Of a DNA stretch of 29,401 nt, positions 14,612 to 21,018 are shown piece by piece. The notes under the pieces are model-generated. The model saw nothing but the letters and a program-made list of their open reading frames with translations. It was not told the DNA's origin and ran no database searches. The stretch lies in the IMG/VR virus record IMGVR_UViG_3300034198_001978, positions 1 to 29,401 of that record. One strand, written 5' to 3'. Made by a program: the position numbers and the translations under genes. The DNA comes from a virus. Every line of letters begins with the position of its first letter. The stretch's first letter is position 1.

Positions 14612-15882
14612 TTCAGCGCCTCCAGTGCAATGTCGGACACGCTGCGCTTGTCGTGCAGCGCGGCCCAAATCTTTTCGTCTACGGTTTTTTCAGTCATCAG
14701 TATGTAGACCCACACGTCATGCCGCTGGCCGCTACGGTGCAGCCGTCCCACGGTTTGCTCGAACAACTCAAGACTCCAAGGCAGGGACAGAAAAACCATG
14801 TGTTGGCCGCCATGTTGTAAGTTAAGGCCATGCCCTGCGGATTTAGGATGCACGGCCAAGATTCGTACGGCACCCGCATTCCATCGAGCGATTGCGTCAT
14901 CGTCGTCAAGCGTTGTGACACTGAATCGTCGCTTGAGTTCGGCGAGTTCTTCTTGGTACTGGTAGACAATGATGGTGTTGGCATGTTGGTTTTCCTCCAA
15001 AAGTTCTTCAAGCCGATCAAATTTATGGGACGACAGCCACCGTGGTTCTGGCGTGTAGACAAACCCGCCAGCCATCTGCTGCAACTTTTGCGTCACGACA
15101 GCCGCGTTAACCGCCACGATGTCGTCAAGCACAAAGTCTTTTTTCAGCGTGTTGTAGTCTTTTAAGTCCATCTTGCATGCCACCTCTACGGTGTGGCATG
15201 GCGGCAGTTTGTCCTTGTACTCGCCAGGCTCCAGCACAAACGTAGCGGGCTTGATCTTGGCCATGACCTTTTCCAGCGACCCGACGCGCGGCTCCCAATC
15301 GCCAAAGTCTTTGTTGACTAAGATGAAGTACTGTTGCATGAACGCGCCCTTGGCGCGGCCCAGCAGCGACTGGTCTACGATTTTGCACTGGCCAAACACG
15401 TCCTCCAAGCCGTTGCTGGTGAACGACCCGGTCAAGCCCCAGCGCGTTTTGAAATGATTGATAACTTTGTTGAGCGCTTTAAAGCGTGTGCCAGATGGGT
15501 TTTTTAACTTGGTCAGTTCGTCGAACACAATGCCATCAAAATTAGCCAAGTCTTGCTCGGCTAACCATTGAATGTTGTCGTAGTTGATGACTACGACCGG
15601 CGCGTCTGAATCAAACGCTGCTTGTCGTTGTTTTGGTGTGCCTACCGCCACTTCAACACGCAGCCCCGGTGCCCACTTTGGGGCTTCCACTGGCCACACG
15701 TCGGTGCAGACGCGCTTGGGCGCGAGCACTAGCCATCCGTTTACATGCCCATCATCGTGCATGGCTTGCATGGCCGTCAGTGTGATGGCTGTCTTGCCCG
15801 CACCCACCGGCGCCAAGATCATGGCGCGGTCATGCTCGTACAAGAAGTCAGCAGCCGTCTCTTGATATGGCCTAAGTTGCAT
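14608..15882 (-). CDS. SNF2-family DEAD/DEAH-type helicase/translocase
   Basis: A 424-residue protein of superfamily 2. I chose the ATG at 15882 (MQLRPYQETAADFLYEHDRA) because the RPYQ motif should be near the start and it overlaps the methyltransferase gene by 11 bases. Motif I is APVGAGKT at residues 24-31, motif II FDELTKLK around 120-126 (Asp121-Glu122), motif III LTGSFTSN at 150-157 (the cellular form is LTGTP), motif V SAGHGLNLQ, and motif VI QTVGRLHRSGQ at ~376-386. This is the short SNF2-like helicase found in many phage replication modules alongside VRR-NUC, DUF2800 and family A polymerase genes. It probably remodels replication or recombination intermediates with ATP. Confidence 0.85.
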   Translation of the reverse strand: MQLRPYQETAADFLYEHDRAMILAPVGAGKTAITLTAMQAMHDDGHVNGWLVLAPKRVCTDVWPVEAPKWAPGLRVEVAVGTPKQRQAAFDSDAPVVVINYDNIQWLAEQDLANFDGIVFDELTKLKNPSGTRFKALNKVINHFKTRWGLTGSFTSNGLEDVFGQCKIVDQSLLGRAKGAFMQQYFILVNKDFGDWEPRVGSLEKVMAKIKPATFVLEPGEYKDKLPPCHTVEVACKMDLKDYNTLKKDFVLDDIVAVNAAVVTQKLQQMAGGFVYTPEPRWLSSHKFDRLEELLEENQHANTIIVYQYQEELAELKRRFSVTTLDDDDAIARWNAGAVRILAVHPKSAGHGLNLQHGGQHMVFLSLPWSLELFEQTVGRLHRSGQRHDVWVYILMTEKTVDEKIWAALHDKRSVSDIALEALK

Positions 15883-16462
15883 ACGCGCTTTCAAACACAT
15901 GCAAGCCCAAGTCAGAGTCAACGCAATTGCGTAGCGCCTGGCGCTTGTTTGGAATCTTGCTTGCCGCAACAACTTCATACCCATCAAAATCTGAAATCTT
16001 GTTTTTGTGCCGAATGTCAGACTTGTCAAATTTGCGAGGCGGAACGTCAAAGTTTGACCAAAACAAATGGCGTTGCATTTCAAAAGATGGCTTGACCAAC
16101 GGTTCGTAATACGGCTTAACATTTTCAATCACCCACTTACCTTTAGCGTAGTGTTGAAGAAAAACGATCTGCGCGTACAGCGTCATATCGGGCATGATCG
16201 GCGCAAAACCTTTACCAATTACGCCGACGTTGTGACGGTATTGGCCGTGGCTTGGGCATGGCGGTGACGCCCAAATAAAATCAAATTCTGCGTAGTGTTT
16301 TTCAAGATACGCAACTGCGTCGCCAACAACTACCGTATCGTTTGGGTACAACTGCTGATAGACAGCGGCAATTTCGGCGGAATACTCGACCGCAGTTACG
16401 TCGTGGTCACCCCACAACCTACGGTTACCACCAATGCCAGCGTAAAGATTAAGAATTTTCAT
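15872..16462 (-). CDS. C5 cytosine DNA methyltransferase, compact phage form
   Basis: A 196-residue protein. Motif I NLYAGIGG at residues 5-12 binds S-adenosylmethionine; motif IV SPPCPSHGQ at 66-74 carries the catalytic Cys69; motif VI ENV at 113-115 carries the catalytic Glu. MQRHLFWSNF and NKRQALRNCV near the C-terminus replace motifs VIII and X. It is much shorter than typical bacterial enzymes (~330 or more residues) and has little room for a target recognition domain. Likely job: methylating phage DNA against host restriction, or regulating transcription or packaging. No partner restriction enzyme gene is visible. It overlaps the nuclease gene before it by 14 bases and the helicase after it by 11. 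Confidence 0.8.
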   Translation of the reverse strand: MKILNLYAGIGGNRRLWGDHDVTAVEYSAEIAAVYQQLYPNDTVVVGDAVAYLEKHYAEFDFIWASPPCPSHGQYRHNVGVIGKGFAPIMPDMTLYAQIVFLQHYAKGKWVIENVKPYYEPLVKPSFEMQRHLFWSNFDVPPRKFDKSDIRHKNKISDFDGYEVVAASKIPNKRQALRNCVDSDLGLHVFESAYAT

Positions 16463-16724
16463 TTAGCCACCCTTCTATCTGTTCTTTGTTCCATAGACAT
16501 ACATACTTTTGATTCATCAGCGCCATGTCGGACGCAAAGACTTTTTGCAAAGGCGACAGCCTGCCGCCCTCGGTTTTGACCTCAACGAACCATGTCTGGC
16601 CGTTGGGCAGGCACACGATCCGATCGGCCACGCCGCGATGCGCGGGGCTGGTGAACTTGTACGCCATACCACCGGCTTCTTTTACCTTTTTGATCAGGTA
16701 GGCTTCAACTTGTTTTTCTAACAT
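16449..16724 (-). CDS. VRR-NUC domain nuclease
   Basis: A 91-residue stand-alone VRR-NUC endonuclease. I chose MLEKQVEAYLIKKVKEAGG (start 16724) because family members begin this way. The active site is visible as GVADRIV (Asp34) and WFVEVKTEGG (Glu48 and Lys50), with RLSPLQ (Gln60) after it. Phage enzymes of this type act on branched or superhelical DNA and usually sit with SNF2 helicases, as here. It is the first gene of the leftward operon. There is no Shine-Dalgarno sequence, and a candidate -10 box ends seven bases before the ATG, so the mRNA may be leaderless. An alternative start further upstream would overlap that -10. Confidence 0.8.
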   Translation of the reverse strand: MLEKQVEAYLIKKVKEAGGMAYKFTSPAHRGVADRIVCLPNGQTWFVEVKTEGGRLSPLQKVFASDMALMNQKYVCLWNKEQIEGWLNENS

Positions 16725-16731
16725 GCCGCAA

Positions 16732-16760
16732 AGCATATCATGTAAAAAAGATTTGCACAA
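16732..16760 (-). promoter_or_regulatory. Leftward early promoter
   Basis: On the minus strand: -35 TTGTGC (16755-16760), 17-base spacer, -10 TATGCT (16732-16737). The predicted transcription start falls on or next to the ATG of the VRR-NUC gene at 16724. Confidence 0.55.
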
Positions 16761-16782
16761 CATTATTTTTGTGTGCTACACT
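16753..16782 (+). promoter_or_regulatory. Rightward early promoter with extended -10
   Basis: -35 TTGCAC (16753-16758), 18-base spacer, -10 TACACT (16777-16782) preceded by TGC, giving an extended -10. It should drive the replication operon starting at 16813. Its -35 overlaps the -35 of the leftward promoter by four bases. Confidence 0.6.
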
Positions 16783-16812
16783 GAACGCCTCATCAACTAA
16801 ACTGGAGTTCAC

Positions 16813-16959
16813 ATGAAAATAGAGTTCACTCGGGCCGAGATCGAAAAGATCATCTTGGACCACATCCAAAACGAGATTGCGCCGTACGTGAAGTTTGCGC
16901 GCAATCCGGACAACGACTGGAATTTGCCAATCATCATTACTGTGGAGTCAACAGAATGA
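16813..16959 (+). CDS. Small hypothetical protein, first gene of replication operon
   Basis: A 48-residue protein with ribosome site GGAG six bases before the ATG. Residues 1-30 are helical (FTRAEIEKIILDHIQNEIAP), and the rest is a strand-rich tail (WNLPIIITVESTE). It ends in an ATGA overlap. Function unknown; its position as leading gene behind the early promoter supports that it is real. Confidence 0.6.
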   Translation: MKIEFTRAEIEKIILDHIQNEIAPYVKFARNPDNDWNLPIIITVESTE

Positions 16960-17177
16960 GCAATACAAACACAGGTGGGCCAGCGTTTCCGGGACTGCAC
17001 CCTTCATCCGAATTCCGATACAAAGAAGAAGGCATGACCCTGCGCGACTACTTTGCAGCCAAGGCACTGCCAGTAGCCATTCAAGAAATGAATGAGGCAG
17101 GGTCCTTTAATGTGAACGATGCGGCAATCATGGCGTATCACTATGCCGATGCCATGTTGAAAGCGAGGGAAGCATGA
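16956..17177 (+). CDS. Conserved small phage protein (GMTLRDYFAAKAL type)
   Basis: A 73-residue protein. The pattern NTGGPAFPG near the N-terminus, then GMTLRDYFAAKALP and AYHYADAMLKAREA at the C-terminus, is one I recognise from very many phages, always without assigned function. It is coupled by ATGA overlaps to the genes on both sides. It may be a small adaptor of the replication machinery, but this is only positional inference. Confidence 0.7.
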   Translation: MSNTNTGGPAFPGLHPSSEFRYKEEGMTLRDYFAAKALPVAIQEMNEAGSFNVNDAAIMAYHYADAMLKAREA

Positions 17178-18289
17178 TGCAGCACAGTAACATCGTCGGC
17201 GGCTCGACCGCCAAGCGCGTCATCAACTGCCCCGGCAGTGTGGCGCTGGTGCAAAAAATGCCCCCTAAACCCAGCAGCGAACACGCAGACCGTGGCACGT
17301 TGCTGCACAACGCTATTGCTACCATTTTGGAAGCAATGGACGCAGAAGTGCTTGGCATGAAGATTAAAAATCAAATGCTGACTCAAGAACTGTATGACGA
17401 AAAAATCATGGTAGCGCTGGCGCTGCTGGACGAAGTAGACCCTGACAAGGAGATGTTGTATGAAGTGGAATCGCGTGTTAGTTTCGGCGATCTGTTACCT
17501 GGCGTATTTGGATCGACGGACCTTATTGGCCGTATTGGCGATCGCGCTATCGTTTTGGATTGGAAGTTTGGTGATGGTGTGGTTGTGACCGCAGAGGAAA
17601 ACGACCAACTGATGTTCTACGCTGCTGCGGCCATGCGTACAACGGCGCTGCAATGGGCCTTTGATGGCGTCAGCGAAATCGAGTGCATCATCATCCAGCC
17701 GCCCATGATCCGGCGCTGGGTGACAACCAAAGAGCGCATCAAGCAGTTTGAGGTTGACTTGGTGCGCGCGGTTAAAGAGGCGCAGTTGCCCGACGCGGCG
17801 CTCAAAGTGGGCGATCACTGCCGTTGGTGCGCGGCCAAACCGGTATGCCCTAAGATGACCGGCGCAGTTGACCGCGCTTTGCAAACGCAGGTCAAAGAAA
17901 TAGATGTTGACACGCTTGGCCGTTACCTCAAGAATGCTGATCTCTTGGAAGAATGGATCAAAGACTTGCGCGGGCTGGCCATGCAGTTGCTAGAAAACAA
18001 CGCCCCCGTGCCCGGCTTTAAGTTGGTGCAAAAACGTGCGACACGTCAATGGATTGACGAGGCGCAAGCTGCTGCGGCATTGGTAAACTTGGGTATCGAC
18101 CCTATGAAACAAGAAGTGATTTCGCCAGCACAAGCTGAGAAGTTGCTTAAAAAGAGCAAGACAGCACTGCCCGACGATCTCGTCGTGTCGGTGTCGTCAG
18201 GCACAACACTGGCAAGCGAGGACGATCCCCGCCCAGCAGTGTTGCAAATCGGACAGCAGTTAAATGCTGCCCTTCTTAAACTTCAGTAA
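17174..18289 (+). CDS. DUF2800 family: Cas4/RecB-like PD-(D/E)XK nuclease
   Basis: A 371-residue protein. It shows a RecB-type nuclease core: RGTLLHNAI (His45), FGSTDLIG (Asp116), VLDWKFG (Asp129, Lys131) and DQLMFYA (Gln145, Tyr149). Four cysteines, Cys19 (INCPG) and Cys216, Cys219 and Cys225 (HCRWCAAKPVC), are placed like the 4Fe-4S ligands of Cas4 and AddB, one at the N-terminus and three at the C-terminus of the domain. DUF2800 proteins are standard members of phage replication modules with family A polymerases. Likely role: DNA end processing for recombination-dependent replication. It starts at an ATGA overlap; a second ATG lies one codon later. Confidence 0.8.
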   Translation: MMQHSNIVGGSTAKRVINCPGSVALVQKMPPKPSSEHADRGTLLHNAIATILEAMDAEVLGMKIKNQMLTQELYDEKIMVALALLDEVDPDKEMLYEVESRVSFGDLLPGVFGSTDLIGRIGDRAIVLDWKFGDGVVVTAEENDQLMFYAAAAMRTTALQWAFDGVSEIECIIIQPPMIRRWVTTKERIKQFEVDLVRAVKEAQLPDAALKVGDHCRWCAAKPVCPKMTGAVDRALQTQVKEIDVDTLGRYLKNADLLEEWIKDLRGLAMQLLENNAPVPGFKLVQKRATRQWIDEAQAAAALVNLGIDPMKQEVISPAQAEKLLKKSKTALPDDLVVSVSSGTTLASEDDPRPAVLQIGQQLNAALLKLQ

Positions 18290-18298
18290 AGGACAATC

Positions 18299-18943
18299 AT
18301 GTCAAATCTCGCAACTTTTTCTTCGGCAAATCTGCCAGCAGTCTCCACTCTTTCCACCGCTTTGCGTGCGCTTGAACAAGGCGCAGGCACCGCTGGCACG
18401 GTCATCTTGAAAATGGACAAGACCGGCCATTGGGTTTTCGGTGCTGACCAAACCGAAGTCGAGGACGACGCTACATGGGCCATCAACCCGTTCAGCTTCG
18501 TTCACGGTTACATCGCTTGGGGCGACGGTGAGGTGTTGGGTGAAAAGATGACCGGTGTGCAAAACCCACTGCCCGAACTTGACGCAGCGCCTGCTGCCGC
18601 CAAGCGTGGCTGGGAGACGCAAATCGGTATGTCACTCAAATGCCTGACTGGCGAAGACAAGGACATGGAAGCGCGCTTCACCACCACGTCAGTGGGCGGT
18701 AAGAAAGCGGTTCAAGCCTTGGGTGTTGCCATCGCTACGCAAGTGGAGAAAGACCAATCCAAGCCCGTCGCCATCGTTAAACTCAAGAAAGATCACTACG
18801 TCCATAAGTCTTATGGCCGTATCTACACACCCGTGTTTGAGATTATTGATTGGGTGAGCATGGACGGCGACGCTGACGAAGCCGCGCCAGAGGTGGAAGA
18901 AGCCGCACCAGCACCAGCCGGTCGTCGCCGCCGTAGTGCCTAA
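18299..18943 (+). CDS. Probable single-stranded DNA-binding protein
   Basis: A 214-residue protein with an AAAGGA ribosome site. It occupies the slot between the DUF2800 nuclease and the polymerase where phages of this type usually encode DUF2815, a ssDNA-binding protein. The core (residues ~45-190) is beta-rich with scattered aromatics and ends in VHKSYGRIYTPVFEIIDWV. The tail is acidic (DGDADEAAPEVEEAAPAPA), then ends with GRRRRSA. An acidic C-terminal arm is typical of SSB proteins, though the basic end is unusual. I do not see a clear OB-fold signature, so the call rests mostly on position and composition. Confidence 0.5.
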   Translation: MSNLATFSSANLPAVSTLSTALRALEQGAGTAGTVILKMDKTGHWVFGADQTEVEDDATWAINPFSFVHGYIAWGDGEVLGEKMTGVQNPLPELDAAPAAAKRGWETQIGMSLKCLTGEDKDMEARFTTTSVGGKKAVQALGVAIATQVEKDQSKPVAIVKLKKDHYVHKSYGRIYTPVFEIIDWVSMDGDADEAAPEVEEAAPAPAGRRRRSA

Positions 18944-18960
18944 GTAAATAGGGGGCTGTT

Positions 18961-19013
18961 AAGCCAGCGATCGAGGATGTTGACGTGGGGAGTTTTCTGG
19001 CTTTCTGCCCCAC
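18961..19013 (+). other. Potential RNA pseudoknot / alternative hairpins in polymerase leader
   Basis: Two interleaved inverted repeats: AAGCCAG (18961-18967) with CTGGCTT (18997-19003), and GTGGGG (18985-18990) with CCCCAC (19008-19013). They can form an H-type pseudoknot or two mutually exclusive hairpins ending five bases before the polymerase ATG, in a leader without a Shine-Dalgarno sequence. Confidence 0.35.
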
Positions 19014-19017
19014 CTAG

Positions 19018-20964
19018 ATGAAGACCAAATCGAAGCCCCCGCCTTTTATGCTTTACCTTGATTTTGAAACCCGCAGCCATTGCGATCTGAAGGCCAAGGG
19101 TGTCTACAACTACGCGCAAGACGCCAGCACCGAAGTGTTGTGCATGTCTTACGCCTTCAACGACGATGAAGTGCAGACGTGGGTTCCCCCTCAGGAATTC
19201 CCAGCCGCTGTACGTAATCATACCGGCTTGATCTACGCGCACAACGCGGCGTTTGAGCGCTTAATTTTTTGGTATGTGTTGCAAATAAACTACAAGCTGG
19301 AGCAGTTCTATTGCACCGCTACCCAAGCCCGCGCCAACTGCGCGCCTGGCAGCCTTGAGGACGTGGGCCGCTTCAGCGGCGCAGCCATGAAGAAAGACCA
19401 TCGCGGCGCGCAACTGATCCGTCAGCTATGCGTGCCGCCGTTTAAAGACTCGCCCGAACTGATGGCCGAGTTGATCGCCTACTGCGAACAGGACGTGCGG
19501 GCCATGCGTGCCGTCAGCAAGGCTATGCGGCCGCTGTCTGCGGATGAATTGCTGGACTACCACGTCAACGAGCGCATCAATGATCGTGGCCTGCTGGTGG
19601 ACGTGCCGCTGTGCCGCGCCGCCGTTAAATACGCAGGCGACGAAGGTGCAGAAATACAACAGATTGTCACCGAGGTGACTGAAGGCCAAGTCACCAGCGT
19701 CCGCAGTCCCAAGATGCGCGAGTGGGTGCTGGAGCGCGTCGGGCCAGAGGCCAAAAAACTGATGTGGACGGGCGAGAAGTATTCGATCGACAAGTCAGTG
19801 CGGGCAAACCTGCTGGCGATGGACAACCCTGACGAAGTCGCCCCCGATGTGGCCGAAGTCATCCAATGCGCTGACGACCTTTGGGCGTCGTCGGTTGCAA
19901 AGTTCAACCGCCTTGCGTCGCTGGCCGATGACGAAGACCACCGGGTGCGGGGCGCGCTTGTCTTTGCTGGCGGCAGCGCTACCGGCCGCGCGTCGTCCTA
20001 CGGGGCGCAAATCCATAACTTTCCCCGCAAGAGCGCCAAAGACCCCGACGCGGTTCGCACGGCGATGGTGCGGGGGCATGAGATCGTGCCCAAGTACGGC
20101 AAGCGCATCACGAACGTATTGAAAGAAATGTTGCGCCCGTCCATTGTGGCAGCGCCTGGCAACGTCCTGATCGCCTACGATTGGTCGGCCATTGAGGGCC
20201 GTGTGCATCCTTGGCTGTCCAACTGCCCAGCAGGCGAGGCCAAACTGGACGTGTTCCGGTCGGGCCTTGACCCGTACAAAGTCAACGCTTGCGCGACCTT
20301 TCGCGTGGCTTACGATGACGTGACCAGTGACCAGCGTCAGGTGGGCAAGGTGCAAGAGTTGGCTTTGGGGTTTCTAGGTGGCGCAGGCGCGTTTGAAGTG
20401 TTCGGCCGCGCCTACGGTATCCATTTGTCTGTTGGCGAGGTTCAGCGGGCCGTGGACGGCTGGCGCAGGGCCAACCCTTGGGCGCAGCAGCATGGCCAGC
20501 AATTAGAAGGCGCATACCTGCGGGCGATGAGAAACAAAGGTCATGAATTTAAGGCTGGCCGGATTGTGTACCTTTTCGACGGCCAGACGCTCTGGTATGC
20601 TTTGCCCTCCGGCCGGGTGCTGTGCTACCCCAACGCCAAGTTTGACGAAGAAGGCAACGTGACGTACACCAAAGCAGCTTGGAAGCCAGCAGCCGACGCC
20701 AAAGAATGGCCCCGCGCCCGTTTGTGGCGGGGTCTGGCTTGTGAAAATGTCGTGCAAGCCACGGCCAACGACATCCTTCGCCATTCCCTGCGCCAGCTTG
20801 ATGGCGTAGTGGCGCACGTACACGACGAAATTGTCGTCGAGTGCCCCGCCGATCAGGCAGACTATGTGTCCAAAATGATGTTTGACGTCATGTGCACACC
20901 GCCCGCATGGGCGACGGGCTTGCCGTTGAACGCTGAGGGTGCGACGACCACCCGCTATTCGTAA
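19018..20964 (+). CDS. Family A DNA polymerase with 3'-5' exonuclease
   Basis: A 648-residue phage replicative polymerase. Exonuclease motifs: LDFET (Asp15, Glu17), HNAAFE (75-80) and YCEQD (155-159). Polymerase motifs: A, YDWSAIEGR (Asp388 and Glu393); B, RQVGKVQELALGF (440-452, Lys444); C, VHDE (His602-Asp603-Glu604). There is no 5'-3' exonuclease domain. SSYGAQIHNFPR is the usual motif before motif A. The start at 19018 has no ribosome site; a downstream alternative ATG at 19048 (MLYLDFET) lacks one too. Translation may depend on the structured leader or on coupling. Confidence 0.92.
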   Translation: MKTKSKPPPFMLYLDFETRSHCDLKAKGVYNYAQDASTEVLCMSYAFNDDEVQTWVPPQEFPAAVRNHTGLIYAHNAAFERLIFWYVLQINYKLEQFYCTATQARANCAPGSLEDVGRFSGAAMKKDHRGAQLIRQLCVPPFKDSPELMAELIAYCEQDVRAMRAVSKAMRPLSADELLDYHVNERINDRGLLVDVPLCRAAVKYAGDEGAEIQQIVTEVTEGQVTSVRSPKMREWVLERVGPEAKKLMWTGEKYSIDKSVRANLLAMDNPDEVAPDVAEVIQCADDLWASSVAKFNRLASLADDEDHRVRGALVFAGGSATGRASSYGAQIHNFPRKSAKDPDAVRTAMVRGHEIVPKYGKRITNVLKEMLRPSIVAAPGNVLIAYDWSAIEGRVHPWLSNCPAGEAKLDVFRSGLDPYKVNACATFRVAYDDVTSDQRQVGKVQELALGFLGGAGAFEVFGRAYGIHLSVGEVQRAVDGWRRANPWAQQHGQQLEGAYLRAMRNKGHEFKAGRIVYLFDGQTLWYALPSGRVLCYPNAKFDEEGNVTYTKAAWKPAADAKEWPRARLWRGLACENVVQATANDILRHSLRQLDGVVAHVHDEIVVECPADQADYVSKMMFDVMCTPPAWATGLPLNAEGATTTRYS

Positions 20965-20995
20965 AAAAGAAAGCCCCCGTGGGTTAGACGGGGGC
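20962..20995 (-). terminator. Minus-strand-facing intrinsic terminator
   Basis: GCCCCCGT-GGGTTAG-ACGGGGGC (20973-20995) is an 8-bp GC-rich stem. Read on the minus strand it is followed by TTTCTTTTTTAC, a good T-tract; on the plus strand it has no T-tract. It lies between the polymerase and primase genes, both rightward, so it would stop antisense transcription. It might also be an RNA-processing hairpin for the plus transcript. Confidence 0.55.
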
Positions 20996-21018
20996 GAAGT
21001 TCCCAACAGGAGATTTCC

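Noticed and set aside
15882-16128. N-terminal extension of the SNF2 helicase by 82 residues
   Set aside because: It would run out of frame through the methyltransferase gene and precedes the RPYQ motif that normally starts these proteins.
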